From Symbiodinium natans (lineage: Eukaryota; Sar; Dinophyceae; Suessiales; Symbiodiniaceae), in assembly GCA_905221605.1 (NCBI GenBank), contig CAJNDS010000668.1, positions 947,555-1,011,554 on the forward strand: a stretch of DNA of 64,000 bases. The letters run 5' to 3'. Positions 11,341-21,665 of this stretch are shown one piece after another. The notes beneath the pieces are model-generated. The model had not been told where the DNA came from. It saw nothing but the letters and a program-made list of their open reading frames with translations, and made no database searches. Each line of letters opens with the position of its first letter. Position 1 is the stretch's first letter. The position numbers and the translations under genes were made by a program.

Positions 11341-11429
11341 GAACCCTAAACCCTACACCCTAAACCCTAAACCCTAAACCCTAAACCCTAAACCCTAAAC
11401 CCTAAACCCTAAACCCTAAACCCTAAACC
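11341..11429 (-). repeat. CCCTAAA array, ~12 copies
   Basis: C-rich heptamers with one CCCTACA variant. The 100 bp separating it from the previous array shows no convincing exon. Confidence 0.95.
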
Positions 11430-11656
11430 CATGCACTTCTCCTAAAGCCCACCTCCCAGCTGCCACAAGTCTAGAACCCTTACATCGTCGCGTGCACGAT
11501 TGCGTCTAGGCAGTGTTTTAAACATCTTACGAGAAATCCTGCAAATGGCTGCTCAACCCTAAATCCTACAACATCAAGAACCCTATATTTCCCGAAGACC
11601 CTAAACCAATAAGCACCCTGTAAAGGTTTGAGGACTGAGAGGGTTCTGTGGAATAG

Positions 11657-14233
11657 AGCGCTGTGCCCAAGCTGGAGGAGGATCAGGGTTTGGAGAAGTT
11701 GCCATCAGAGGGTTCAAGATGTTTGGGGTTTAGGGTTTAGGGTTTAGGGTTTAATTAGGGTTTAGGGTTTAGGGTTTAGGGTTTAGGGGGTCCAGGCGAG
11801 GACCCACTCAAGCCTGCTGCAAAAGGGTTTAGGGGGTGTTTCGGGTTGTTGCCATCACTGGAGTGAGCGTGAGGTCTGCGACGCAGCGGCGGCACCGACA
11901 GAAGGGAGCACCTGGTGAAATGAGTGGCTCGGCACCTGTCTTCTGGAGTTTGGCATGTGGCGGCATCTACCAAGGGAGTCAAGCTAGGCCTTACAGGATC
12001 TACTCTATAGTCTCTATAGTGTCGAGATACGAGACAATCATCACCATATTGCGCTTATAAGGAGAATGTTGTGTTTTTGGGGGAGGGGCTCTGAAGCAAA
12101 ATAGCTGAATTACTGGAGCAGGCACGCATTGGGGCCTGAAGAACAGCAAGATCCCCGAAGCTGGGGAAGGGTACGGCATGAAGACGAACAAGGACCTGCT
12201 TGGGTTTAGGGTTTTAGGGTTTAGGGTTTAGCGTTTAGGGTTTAGGGGGGTCTCTTGAGCATTTCCGGGTTTCGGATTCGGTTTTAGGGTTCGGGCCTGA
12301 ACAGTCCTGGGTTCAAGAAGGGTTCCCAAGAGGAGCAACCATGCGGGGGAGGATCTCTGCAAGCCTGTGTCAAAAGTGTTTAGGGCTTCCGGCTTAGGGT
12401 TTAGGGTTTGGGAGCACTGAATGGTATGTAGTATAGCTGCCTCCAGCTATTTCCGTTTCACGCCGACGTTTGACCTCGTGTGCTTCAAAGAAAATAGACA
12501 GCGGTCCGCCCCGAGTACCCCGCAGGACGAAGATGTGGCGCAGAATTTCAAGTCTGGGCAGCAGTTCGGCGTTGCGGAGTACATCAATGCGCGTGCGGAG
12601 GATGTCTGATCACGAAAGGGCATGATGGTTCACCCTAAACCCTCAACCCTAAACCCTCAACCCTAAACCCTCAACCCCAAAAGGGTTTAAGGACCATGCA
12701 GAATTGGCATCTTCAGGGTGTGTTTCAGTAGATGAAATCCCACAGGGAAGCTTGGCAGCACTCGGATGGGCATCGCAGGTGCGACGATTTAGGATAGAGT
12801 TGAGGAGGGCATAGACTTTATGGTTCCGATTTGGTGCAACCCTCTGAACAATACTCCTAAGTATGACCCTACTAAACCCAATTAGTGAAAATTTAAAACT
12901 ATCCCAAGGGCCTTAGGGTTCGGATCTTAGGCGGCTTAGGCTTATTTCGGGTCTTTGCAGTCGCTTGACTTGATCACACGAGTTCTCAGTTCTATGGACC
13001 TGACACTTCTTCAGCGCACGTAGGGGTTTTGTCTTTGTCTACAATCCCTAAACCCGAAACTATGGTCCGTTTTTTGGGGTGCTCCTAAGCATAAGGCTCC
13101 GTATTACAGGAAGAAGCCCAGCAAGCGCCAGAACTTAGAGAACAGCCCAGGGTTTAGGGTTTAGGGTTTAGGGTTTAGGGTTTAGGGTTTAGGGTTTAGG
13201 GTTCATGTCAAGTACGGAGAGCCTTTAGGTCCCTCGCTGCGGCTCTGGACTATGAGTCGGTCGAGGGGTTATTTGGGGTCTAGGAATTTAGGATCTGGGG
13301 TTTAGGGTGCTGTTGGGTTGGGTTACATCTAGGGTTTAGGGTGCTGTTGGGTTGGGTTACAGACCAAGAGGTTTCCGGATTTAGGATCCAGGGGCTTCAT
13401 CGAATTCTGACAGAAAGTCGAATCCGTCGCCCATGAAGCAGCCAGCAGGCGCCAGGACTGCGAACAGAGTGTCTCCTTGTTCAACAGCACATTGCTGCGG
13501 AACCATTTTAATCTGCTGGGGCTAGTCGCGTGCCAAACCTAAACCCTAAACCCTAAACCCTCATGAAGCTCAGTTGCAACGCCGAGGGCTCTAGGCTTGG
13601 GTTTGGAGAAGGAATATAGGGGTCGGAATAATTTCGAACAATATTCCCTTGTGGTCCCTTTGTAATTTTACTAGGATAACCCAATAAACCCTATGCTATC
13701 TTATGATTCAGGCCCCTTTCGTATGGGGGGGTTGCTTAAACTGGAGATGTGGATTTGCAGGATGTCTACCACAGCACGAAGCGTGAGCCTCTGGCCAAGG
13801 CGTGTTCGTACGATTCGAGAATGTGTTTGGGAAAGATGTGTCTTATTTCTGGAAGCATGACATTTGGAGTTTTGACTTTAGGAAGTGTCCCGAGTTTGCC
13901 CCCACAGCCTGAAGCTCTTAAAAGCCTCTTCATCTATGGACGAGCAAGGATATTCGCATCCCTTGGGGGCCGGATCTTTCAGCACGAGGGCATTTTTCCT
14001 TCCATCATAATGGGATCATTCTTGTGGCTCTTGAGGGTGTCGCCTTATTCTGGATTTCCTGGGAACACACCTCGCTGCGCCAAGACATGACTCAGCAAAC
14101 TGGAAACAGCAAGCCGAATTCGAATGGCTCACCGGGGGATAGCCGCATCTGTCACGCTAACAATCCCAAGGAGACATGGGCCTTCATTTTCCATAAACTC
14201 CATGAAGTTGGAACACGGTTTAAGGACGATTAG
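11657..14233 (+). CDS. Multi-exon gene of unknown function
   Basis: Ten exons chain with consistent phase: 11657-11727, 11833-11862, 11902-11977, 12122-12203, 12447-12592, 12729-12778, 12961-13019, 13110-13151, 13229-13277 and 13414-13524. The final exon starts at 13761 and is listed separately. All modelled introns are GT-AG. Four donors are GTTTAGGG- or GTTATTT/GTCTAGG-like repeat edges, and two acceptors are TTTAG|G. The spliced text reads as natural protein, for example GFGEVAIRGFKMFG, APVFWSLACGGIYQG, SKIPEAGEGYGMKTNK, FGVAEYINALDEIPQG and EAASRRQDCEQSVSLFN. About 238 codons precede the last exon. The SxIPxAGxG stretch faintly recalls the start of SET domains, too weakly for a call. The 39-nt second intron is unusually short. 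The true start was not found. Confidence 0.6.
13151..13203 (+). repeat. TTTAGGG array filling an intron
   Basis: Seven heptamers start at the donor of the 42-bp exon 13110-13151 and occupy most of the 77-bp intron that ends at 13228. Confidence 0.92.
13610..13690. mobile_element. MITE family G fragment
   Basis: ATAGGGGTCGGAATAATTTC with downstream ATTCCCTTGTGGT resembles 43775-43815 and 44352-44420. It lies inside the putative intron 13525-13760. Short and diverged; no clear second terminus. Confidence 0.5.
13761..14233 (+). CDS. Last exon of the 11.7-14.2 kb gene, frame uncertain
   Basis: After CAG| the phase-0 frame (DVYHSTKREPLAKA...) stays open to TGA at 14088. However, the frame two bases on carries the more protein-like text: VFVRFENVFGKDVSYFWK then HDIWSFDFRKCPEFAPTA, then after two close stops HNGIILVALEGVALFWIS and PKETWAFIFHKLHEVG, ending with TAG at 14231-14233. 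Either short unrecognised introns or frameshifts separate the pieces; a decayed copy is also possible. No domain was recognised. Confidence 0.45.
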
Positions 14234-14297
14234 TGCTCGGCTTCGCTTTAGTAACCCTCTTAAGGGTATGAGGATAATGATGGTCCAACTTTTGGGA

Positions 14298-14379
14298 GTT
14301 TAGGGTTTAGGGTTTGGGTTTAGGGTTTAGGAATTTAGGGTTTAGGGTTTAGGGTTTAGGGTTTAGGGTTTAGGGTTTA
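14298..14379 (+). repeat. TTTAGGG array
   Basis: Eleven G-rich heptamers, two with a deletion, lie just after the 14233 stop. From 14380 to about 14940 only scattered degenerate CCCTAAA copies and no convincing exon were seen. Confidence 0.92.
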
Positions 14380-14946
14380 CTGTACCATGTAACGTATGAC
14401 TAGAAGTGCCCTTGGCCAGGGCTACTGCCCCACTTCAGATGACAGCCCACAGAACTCCGAGTTCCGATAGGGCCCATCGTCGCCGCAGCTCAAACCCCAA
14501 ACCCTAAACCCTAACCTAAGTCCTATAAACCCTTAACCTGTCTGGCATGCAAGACCTTACTCAGAGGCTTTTCAGCGTGGTCACGTCTTCCCACCCGCAG
14601 TCCATGCTCAGGACCCTCTTCTGTGTTGTGGTGCGTAAGCTACGGTTTCGCAGATCAATCTAGAACCTCCTCCGCCCTATAAACTCTAAACCCTAAGCTT
14701 AATACCCCTTGAATAGGTTTTAGGGGCCCCAACATAAGTGAAGGACATCTTACTCAACGTCAAGGACTAAGTTCTTTGTTTTGTGCCCCAGCATAAGCCC
14801 CACGCAGCACACGTTCAGCCCCGCGCACCTGCTACATCGTACTTGTGACATACTCGACGTGTCAACTATACATGCGTTTGTCCTTTGCTCGCTGTGCACC
14901 ATCCCAAATAACCCCTAAACCCTTAACCCTATTTTAAGAGGTATAT

Positions 14947-15246
14947 ATGACAGGTGCGGGTCTTTTGGCTCCGCGGGGCCTTTGGCATACAGGAGAAGCG
15001 AAGCTCAAATTGCTGGTATCATTGGTATCGGCACCGGCCGAGCCTGCTATTATTTTCCCCCACATGTGTGTGTGGGTGGAGCTCTTACACCTTACACCGT
15101 TCAAAGTCCGCACTAACATACATAAGCTTGATGCCAATGAAGTGATTCTTGGCAGTGCAGAGCTGACCAGGGAAGGTGGCGGTTCAATGGTTTGCCAAAC
15201 CATGAAGAACCCTCTCCATGTTCCTTTGTCTCCAAGTTCAGAATAG
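14947..15246 (+). CDS. Candidate ORF, 99 codons, unknown
   Basis: A 99-codon frame stays open (EAKLKLLVSLVSAPAEP, TNIHKLDANEVILGSAEL). The minus strand and a second plus frame are also open over parts of it, so coding strand is uncertain. No domain recognised. Confidence 0.3.
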   Translation: MTGAGLLAPRGLWHTGEAKLKLLVSLVSAPAEPAIIFPHMCVWVELLHLTPFKVRTNIHKLDANEVILGSAELTREGGGSMVCQTMKNPLHVPLSPSSE

Positions 15247-15249
15247 TCT

Positions 15250-16440
15250 GACAGCCTGTGTCCCCCAACGCTCCCGCAGGTGGGGTTGTTCCAAACCATT
15301 CTTTTGGATTTTCTCCGGTGCTTAACATAAACCATTGCCCGTGTATGCCAGAGTGAGAGTCGAAACCCCCAACCCTGAACCCTATACCCTAAATTCTATG
15401 CCCTAAGGCCGAAGCCTTAAGATATCAAACGCAGCGCCGAGTAGACCCTAAGCCCTAATTAAACTAAACCCTATACCCTACGCCCTAGACCCTAAACCCC
15501 AAAACCCTAAGCCCTAAGCCCTGTGCCCAGGACTTTCCAGGCTTCGGGCGCCCTTTGGACGCCACGCAGCGTGGCTGTCGATTGATTGTGGACTTTCAGG
15601 GCTTAGGGCTTTTTAGGATCCAGGATTTATTTAGGGTATTGTTTAGGGTTTATTGTTTAGGGTAGCCAGGTGAAGTACGAAGCCTGTTGCAAAAAGGGTT
15701 TAGGGTTGAGGGTTTAGGGTTTAGGGTTGAGGGTTGAGGGTTTAGGAGCCCCAAAACCCGAACCCGAAGGCAGCCAGCGAAAGACGTGATGTTTCCTCGC
15801 AGCCGGGCGCCGGCTCCCTGGATGCAATTATATGTTTTAAATGATTGTATATGTTTGTTTTTTATTTTGCACTCGGATATGCTACTTGTATGTTCTTCGT
15901 ATGTTCTAGTAGCATATGTTTGATTATGTTATTCTTCTTTCGAGGCACCCTGAGGTACGAAGAGGTCAGAGAACCTACTTGTAAATGGTTCTACTAGAGA
16001 ACGTACTATGGGGTTTGAAAAGGGTTTTAAAACATGTAGCTAACGGTCCATGAAAGTAGGACATGTTTTTATAGCTTAGATGCATCGTGTTTAGCACGTA
16101 GCGTTTAGATCAATAGCTCCTTTTTTTTTGGGGGGGGGGGGGGTTACTGCAGTTTACCGCAAGAAGCGTTAGGTTTTGCAGAGTTTACAGGATCCCTGAC
16201 TTCCCCCTTGTTGTAAGTAAAAGAAGATTGGCAGCCCTGGGGGTGGCCAGGTTCTTTTTAGAGGCACCCCTGCATTTGAGAGCTAAACACCTACTTATTA
16301 TACCCTTTCTTACGGGTCTCAGGCCATTGCTTTGGGTACTTTGTGGGTCCAGGCAATCCTAAACCCCAGACCCTAAACCCTAAACCCTGAACCCTAAAAC
16401 CCTAAACCCTAAACCCCAAACCTACACCCTGAACCCTAAA
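15250..16440. other. Mostly non-coding stretch with degenerate telomere-like runs
   Basis: Degenerate CCCTAAA runs occur at about 15362-15525 and 16360-16446, and GGGTTTAGGG runs at about 15695-15745. A G-run lies at 16130-16143. A short open piece after TTCCAG| near 15539 (ASGALWTPRSVAVD) could be an exon but is only 14 codons. Nothing else was supported. Confidence 0.5.
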
Positions 16441-16457
16441 CCCTGCACCGGCCTAAG

Positions 16458-17633
16458 CAGGACACGGAGGAAGTGAAGGCACTCTACAAGCGAACGCACG
16501 GCAGCACGGACCCAGGCGAAGGCCCGACTCCTTGCTGTGACCCGCGGGTTTAGGGTTTAGGGTTTAGGGTTTAGGGTTTGGGGTTTAGGGTTTAGGGTTT
16601 AGGGTTTAGGGTTTAGGGTTTAATTAGGGTTTAGGGTTTAGGGTGCCCTGAGAGCCTAAGCACTAAACCCTAAACCCTCAGTTGTTCAGATCTCAGAGAC
16701 AGCGTCGTGTAAACCCTAAGCCCTAAACACCAATCATGCCCTAGGACTGTATAGAGCCTAAACCACACAGTCATCCCAAAGTTTCTGCCCCCAAACGAGG
16801 CCCTGTCCTCGGGGCCAGGTAACTCGAAACCTCATGTCAGAAGCTCGCCTGAAGCACCCTATAAACCCTGAACGCTGAATACCCTAAAGAGCCTATGCCC
16901 TCAACACCCTCCTCAACACCCTAAACCCTAGACCCTAAGCCCTGAACGCTAAACACCCTAAAGACCCTAAACCCTCAACACCCTAAACCCCTTTGCGGCC
17001 TGCTGGCCCACATGTGAGGCTTTACGAAAAAAAGGGATCCTTGATATATGAAATATACCCCCAAAGAGTAGGATTCCCTTATCATAGGGACCCCAACCAG
17101 GGTAGGATTCCCCTATACTAGGGACCCCCAAATAGCAAGATTCCCTTATAATGGGGACCCCAACCAATAATGTACCCCTAATTTCGGAAACCTCCTTTTG
17201 TGGTTTTTTCAAGCTTTACCTTTCAGAGCACGAGCCTGAGCCCCCCCAAGACAGCCCGCAAAGCCCTTAAGCAAGGAATAGACTTTAGGGTTTAGGGTTT
17301 AGGTTTTAGGGCTTAGCTGATTCCTGAGCAGAAATTGGAGGGATCCTTAGTAAAACCATATTAGGGATGCAAGCTACATTACTTCTTCTACTGTAGGACC
17401 CGGAGTTGGCCAAGTATTTCCTTTTTTTGAAGGGTTGGGGTTTCGATAATCCATAATCCCCCTCAACACCAAGAAGGGGCAGCCTTTTTTGTTCCTAGGC
17501 TACTCCTCGGTCTAGTAGCCCTAAACCCTCAACCCTAAACCCCCTTTTGGGAATCCTGGGTGCCTTGCAGGACTTGATCGAAAGTACAACTGGCCAGAAC
17601 ACGCGCCTTGGAGGGAACCGATGGCTGGCACGG
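16458..17633 (+). CDS. Two candidate exons, phase-compatible, unknown
   Basis: Exon 16458-16547 (90 bp) lies after CTAAG| and before CGG|GTTTAGGG. It reads QDTEEVKALYKRTHGSTD then PGEGPTPCCDPR. Exon 17571-17633 (63 bp) lies after CCTTGCAG| and before CGG|GTATAC and reads DLIESTTGQNTRLGGNRW. Both start and end in phase 0, so direct joining is possible across a ~1-kb intron that holds a TTTAGGG array and MITE D text. Charge and composition are typical of soluble protein. Not recognised. Confidence 0.5.
16548..16643 (+). repeat. TTTAGGG array
   Basis: About 13 heptamers with one TTTAATTAGGG interruption begin at the donor of exon 16458-16547. Confidence 0.92.
17030..17200. mobile_element. MITE family D cluster
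   Basis: Repeated TAGGATTCCCTTATCATAGGGACCCC-like modules appear three times in tandem, then TACCCCTAATTTCGGAAACCTCC. Related copies are at 33601-33680 and, in reverse, at 31525-31640. No ORF of its own. Confidence 0.65.
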
Positions 17634-17909
17634 GTATACGGCTTCTGCCCCTTTTGCATTCTAGGGTTTAGGGTTTAGGGTTTAGGGTTTAGGGTTTAGG
17701 TTTTAGGCGATAAATTGAGCTGGAACTCCCTTGGTAGTTTTGAGCCGTCCGGATGAGGTTGCCAGCATTTCAGCTCGTTCGCCTTAGGCGCAGGCTCCCC
17801 CAGAATAGAAGCTCCTAACCCTCCCGCTCGAATACTCATTGAGAATCAAGAAAAGGCACTCCGAAACAGGGGCTTCTTGCGCATGCATACACTTCAAGCA
17901 CAGGAAAGA

Positions 17910-18110
17910 CTAGCTGGCAGGCTTTGTCTTGTGGGGAGTGGATTTTAGTCCCCTAGGGCCTGTACGCAGAGACCCCAACGCACCTTGATGAACTACCGGG
18001 AGATTTCTTCGCATATCATGATGGATCTGGCTATGATTTATGGAATAGCTCTCCAAGAAATATTCTACGTACCCCTTGGGCATACCCTTAAAAGAAGTGG
18101 GTTTTGGCAA
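17910..18110 (-). CDS. Candidate minus-strand ORF, unknown
   Basis: A 66-codon minus-strand frame with natural composition (KGYVEYFLESYSINHSQI, HHDMRRNLPVVHQGALG). No phase-checked neighbour exon and no recognised domain. Confidence 0.35.
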   Translation of the reverse strand: MPKPTSFKGMPKGYVEYFLESYSINHSQIHHDMRRNLPVVHQGALGSLRTGPRGLKSTPHKTKPAS

Positions 18111-18408
18111 AATCCTCCCTTAGACTCCCTTATATTCTCCTTTTAGAGGTTACGGGGTACGGTTTTGGGGTATGGTGAAATGTTCTTAGAAGCTCATACT
18201 ACACAAAAAAGTCTCTGGGTACTATTCTCCTTCCTTCAACGCGACATCCCAGGTCAAACAAGTTGGTAACCGGAAGCTGCAGCTACATACAGGAAGGATC
18301 CCAATCATCACAGACTTACTCCATCTTATGTCCTAAGTTCTCCGGCTTCTTACACCCAACGTAAGTGGCCTCTTATTGCCTTGCAGCTCTTCTCTTCTTG
18401 TAACTCAG

Positions 18409-18469
18409 GACCCCCATCTGACTATTTGAAGAGAGCGCAGCAGCCCTCGTGTATAACGAAGCGCGAAAG
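18409..18469 (+). CDS. Candidate 61-bp exon
   Basis: Lies between TAACTCAG| and AAAG|GTCTG. The frame reads PPSDYLKRAQQPSCITKRE. It would precede the next exon by about 220 bp, but simple joining to 18692-18788 does not keep the best frame, so an exon may be missing between them. Confidence 0.4.
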
Positions 18470-18648
18470 GTCTGTTCAGCCCTACACCCTAAACCATCCT
18501 AAACCCTAGTCAGCCCAAACAAGAAAACCCTAACCTCGAAATCCAGCACCCAGGTGCCAAACAATATCAGAAGTCAAAGTAAACCTGGGTTTTGGAGTAT
18601 TATACTTTAACACTTTTTTTGGGGGGGTTCTGGGTTCCTATTACCCTA

Positions 18649-18690
18649 AACCCTAAACCCTACACCCTAAACCCTAAACCCTAAACCCCA
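18649..18690 (-). repeat. CCCTAAA array ending in an acceptor
   Basis: Six C-rich heptamers run into CCCCAG|, the acceptor of the next exon. Confidence 0.93.
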
Positions 18691-18691
18691 G

Positions 18692-18788
18692 GTCAAGGAC
18701 AACCCCATCTTCCGCTTCGGCCATGCGAACCCCACTGCAGCTCCTGGCTCGGGCGCGAAGTCCGCACTGAGCATGGACGGGGCCTCAG
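18692..18788 (+). CDS. Exon flanked by opposite telomere-like arrays
   Basis: 97 bp between CCCTAAACCCCAG| and CTCAG|GTGTGTTTAGGG. The frame VKDNPIFRFGHANPTAAP then GSGAKSALSMDGAS is clearly protein-like and has GC-rich third positions. A second frame is also open, so phase is not certain. This exon is a clear example of intron ends built from C-rich (upstream) and G-rich (downstream) repeats. Product unknown. Confidence 0.5.
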
Positions 18789-18789
18789 G

Positions 18790-18900
18790 TGTGTTTAGGG
18801 TTTGGGTTCAGGGTTTTGGGCTTAGGTTTAGGGTTTAGGGTTTAGGGTTTAGGGCTCAGGGTTTTAGGGTTTAGGGTTTAGGGCAAGTTTAGGGTTTAGG
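18790..18900 (+). repeat. TTTAGGG array with variants
   Basis: G-rich heptamers mixed with TTTGGG, TTCAGGG and CTCAGGG variants, starting at the GT of the exon's donor. Confidence 0.88.
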
Positions 18901-19068
18901 GGAATCCAAATTCTGGTCCTTTTGGGGTACACAGATGATATCGGCCGTACGAGAACATGTGCCCGCAAAAGGCCCATGATTCAGATTCCGGGCTTGGGGT
19001 TTTGATGCTTCTAGGGGGTTGTGGGGGTGTCAAGGATTTAGAATTTAAGGCTGGGGCCTTGAGTTCAG

Positions 19069-19449
19069 GGCTCATGTTTTCCGATTTCTGGTGTTGGGAA
19101 AGATGGGGTTTCAAGTTTTTTGTCGAAATTTGCTCGAAGGAATCCAGGGAGCTTGCCGACCAGAACTGTTGAGTTATCGGGTTTGCGGGCTCGCGACCTA
19201 GAGCGCAGTGCGAGTCAGGAGTATTCCTTCGAAGCCCTGAACGATGTAGGGATCTTTGGTAGGATTTAAGGTACACTTCTTAAGTAAGTGTTGTTTCTCT
19301 TTGGGTTTCGAGGGTTTGCGGTTTATTGCTTGGTCTGGGGTTTTATAGGGCACAACTTCTTCGATCGAAGACCCGTATAGACCCGAAATCAGAAATATAT
19401 ATACCTGTAATTTAGGATCAGGACCCACACCCAGACTATGGAGTCTAAG
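19069..19449 (+). CDS. Two joined exons, unknown protein
   Basis: Exon 19069-19245 (59 codons) follows GAGTTCAG| and ends at GAT|GTAGGG. Exon 19349-19449 follows TTTATAG| and ends at AAG|GTATGC, a near-consensus donor. The junction is phase 0. The product includes FPISGVGKDGVSSFLSKF, ARDLERSASQEYSFEAL and then SIEDPYRPEIRNIYTCNL. Two other frames of exon 1 are also open, but only this one continues in phase into a good second exon. Not recognised. Confidence 0.5.
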
Positions 19450-19544
19450 GTATGCTCCTTGTGTCAGGAGCATTGTGGGACCCCCCAACAACCCCAAACC
19501 CTAAGCCCTAACTCATTCTTGCATTTGAACCCTCAACCCTAAAC

Positions 19545-19672
19545 CCTAGAACCCTAAACCCTCAACCCCCTAAACCCCTAAACCCTAAACCCTAAACCCT
19601 AAACCCTAAGCCCTAAGCCCTAAACCCTAAACCCTAAAAACCCTAAAAACCCTAAAAACCCTAAACCCTAAG
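19545..19672 (-). repeat. CCCTAAA array with CCCTAAAAA variants
   Basis: About 17 C-rich units, including CCCTAAG and three CCCTAAAAA copies in a row at about 19633-19660. Confidence 0.93.
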
Positions 19673-19674
19673 AG

Positions 19675-19768
19675 GACTGCGGGGTGGAGCCCCTGTCGGT
19701 CCCTGGAACACTCATCGTGAAGGCCAGGGCTGAGACGGGGCGCTCCCAGGATAAACCCCAGGGGTTGG
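19675..19768 (+). CDS. Candidate exon between opposite arrays
   Basis: Lies between a C-rich array ending CTAAGAG| and a G-rich array starting G|GTTTAGGG. The frame reads DCGVEPLSVPGTLIVKAR then AETGRSQDKPQGL. The upstream exon (to 19449) ends in a different phase, so an exon may be missing between them. Confidence 0.48.
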
Positions 19769-19948
19769 GTTTAGGGTTTAGGGTTTAGGTTTTAGGGTTT
19801 AGGTTTTAGGGTTTAGGGTTTAGGGTTTAGGGTTTAGGGTTTAGGGGTTTAGGGGTTTAGGGGTTTAGGGGTTTAGGGGTTTAGGGGTTTAGGGGTTTGG
19901 GGTTTAGGGTCTAGGGTTTGGGGTTTAGGGTTTCGGGTTTAGGGTTTA
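19767..19948 (+). repeat. TTTAGGG array with TTTAGGGG octamers
   Basis: About 24 G-rich units. Eight consecutive TTTAGGGG octamers occur at about 19845-19905, then TTTGGGG and CTAGGG variants. Confidence 0.93.
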
Positions 19949-19949
19949 A

Positions 19950-20025
19950 GGGCCCTATTTTTATCCTTTAAGGGATTATGCAGGGTACCTCATTCCTTCC
20001 TGCCCTACCAAGAACCCGGATAAAG
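19950..20025. mobile_element. MITE family F, partial copy
   Basis: CCTTTAAGGGATTATGCAGGGTACCTCATTCC ends in CTACCAAGAACCCGG, matching the right half of the copies at 40349-40580 and 63785-63917. The left terminus is missing or replaced by telomere-like repeats. Confidence 0.6.
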
Positions 20026-20468
20026 TGCTCTGGGTTTTTGCGGGGCCGTCTTGGAGTTAATTTGGGTAGTTACAAGTAGGGTTAGGGTTTAGGATTTGGG
20101 TTTGTTTGGGTTCTTAGGGCTTTTGAGGGCTTAGGGTTTAGGGTTCGAAGTATGATTGCCATGCTTTTAAAAACCCTGTTTAGGGTACATCGAACCCTAC
20201 TTGTATCGACCCAAATGAGCCTCCAAGTTGGGAGTTTTGCCCGGCCTCAGTTCCTCGAGTCAAGGAAGGGCTGTCTAGAGAGGCAAGGTGTGCTTCGGGA
20301 ACACCCGGTTACACCCCATGGCAATCTAACTTCTCCTGTCTGCTGGAAACCACAAACCCCTAGCCGTTGTAGTTGGATTTTTCGTGTTCAGGATAGGCTT
20401 GTAGGCCTCATATTGCGAAGGGTGTAGGGTTTGGGGTTTCCTGCAATAAAAGTGCTGTGCTGCGCAAG

Positions 20469-20606
20469 GACATGCTGGCGAATTTCCAAGAAACCAACTC
20501 CGATCACATCGGACGCAGCCGGCACTTGTTGCAACTGCTCCTGGGCTTACAGGGACCCATTTGGGAGGCTGAGTCTAAGAAGCAGATTGCGCAAGCACAC
20601 TGCTGA
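20469..20606 (+). CDS. Candidate terminal exon, 45 codons
   Basis: After CGCAAG| the frame reads DMLANFQETNSDHIGRSR, then HLLQLLLGLQGPIWEAES and ends at TGA. Amphipathic and natural. Another plus frame is open but less convincing. It could be the 3' end of the gene whose exons start near 19069. Confidence 0.45.
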   Translation, partial: DMLANFQETNSDHIGRSRHLLQLLLGLQGPIWEAESKKQIAQAHC

Positions 20607-20922
20607 TCCAGGTTGTAGCATATTACAAGTTTCTGTGTTAAAACAGTTTAGAGTACTAGCGCTTGGAGTAGCCGGTACTAGGACTTAGGGTAGTAATGTG
20701 TTGTAATTAGGGGTTTAGGATGTCGGCTTAGGAGGTCGGACATGCTGTCTTCATGGCCTCATCCTGTCAAGCTGCCCTAAACAGGGGTCCGCCTGGAAAA
20801 CTTGTGAGCACCATGTGACAGAGTGGGTCTGAGGGGACAGGGAGTAAGGACGTGGAAAGAAAGCAAACGCAGACTGGGGCTCGATGATGGACATGCGTCC
20901 CTAAACCCTAAACCCTAAACCC

Positions 20923-21171
20923 ATGGAAGCAGTGGCCACGGGGGAGGAGGCACAAGCACAAGTGGGCCCATCAGTCGTGTTGACAGCACGAACTCCAGGA
21001 CCGCTTGACGTGTGCCCTGGACAGGTTGCCCTGCGCTCTTGTTGTAAGAGATCATGGCTTGCACGAAGTACTATGAATATTATTCGATGTATTATCAATG
21101 CAATCTGCAGTCAGTCGCGAATCTCCGTCCACTCAAACTTTCTCCGGGAGCCTTACGCTTCCGCAGCCTAG
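20923..21171 (+). CDS. Candidate ORF starting beside a CCCTAAA run
   Basis: ATG at 20923 directly follows three C-rich heptamers. The first ~37 residues look natural (MEAVATGEEAQAQVGPSV, VLTARTPGPLDVCPGQ). A donor candidate (CAG|GTTGCC) at about 21025 would end the exon there, and the rest is less convincing. Minus strand also open in part. Confidence 0.38.
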   Translation: MEAVATGEEAQAQVGPSVVLTARTPGPLDVCPGQVALRSCCKRSWLARSTMNIIRCIINAICSQSRISVHSNFLREPYASAA

Positions 21172-21290
21172 TCCCCAAAGAGCCCAGTACCCCTGTACTA
21201 AGGAATAGTTCTTAAATCATACTAAGGATCCCTATATGGTTTAAGGGATATTGCTTACTTAAGGGGTTTTGGGCTCTCTGGGTCTCCCTT
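21168..21290. mobile_element. MITE family E, copy 1
   Basis: Bounded by CCAAAGAGCCCAGTACCCC and GGGGTTTTGGGCTCTCTGG, with internal TAAGGAATAGTTCTTAAA and TAAGGATCC text. Sisters lie at 25404-25530 and 52092-52218; a diverged one lies around 23245-23365. No ORF. Confidence 0.65.
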
Positions 21291-21579
21291 CCGAGATAAC
21301 TGTGTTAATTATGGCTTTTTCGGGTTACGGCTCGGGGGTGATCGTTCAAAGCACAAATCAGCGCACGGCTGTGGGAGAGTACACCCAAAACCCTCGGTAA
21401 CCTTAAGCTCTGAACCATCATGTTTGCTGTACCCATGCCTGCTGCCAGTTCAAGGTGGCCCTGCCGCACGCGCGCGCGCGCGAAGCGGTCTAACAGGTGC
21501 ATTAAAATAAACACACACACACACACAAAAAAAAAAAACAAAGAAGGGCAGCAACCTCAAGATCCTCTGCGATTGGGGT

Positions 21580-21665
21580 TTAGGGTTTAGGGCTTGGGGC
21601 TTAGGGTTTAGGGCTTAGGGCGCTTAGGGTTTAGGGTTTAGGTTTTAGGGTTCAGGAGTTAGGGT
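21580..21665 (+). repeat. Degenerate TTTAGGG array
   Basis: TTTAGGG mixed with CTTGGGG and CTTAGGG variants. A (CA)n-A(n) tract lies just upstream at 21508-21538. Confidence 0.85.

Noticed and set aside
18905-18945. Reverse-transcriptase-like YTDD motif (LLGYTDDIG)
   Set aside because: Only about ten residues in a short frame, with none of the surrounding RT motifs; probably chance.
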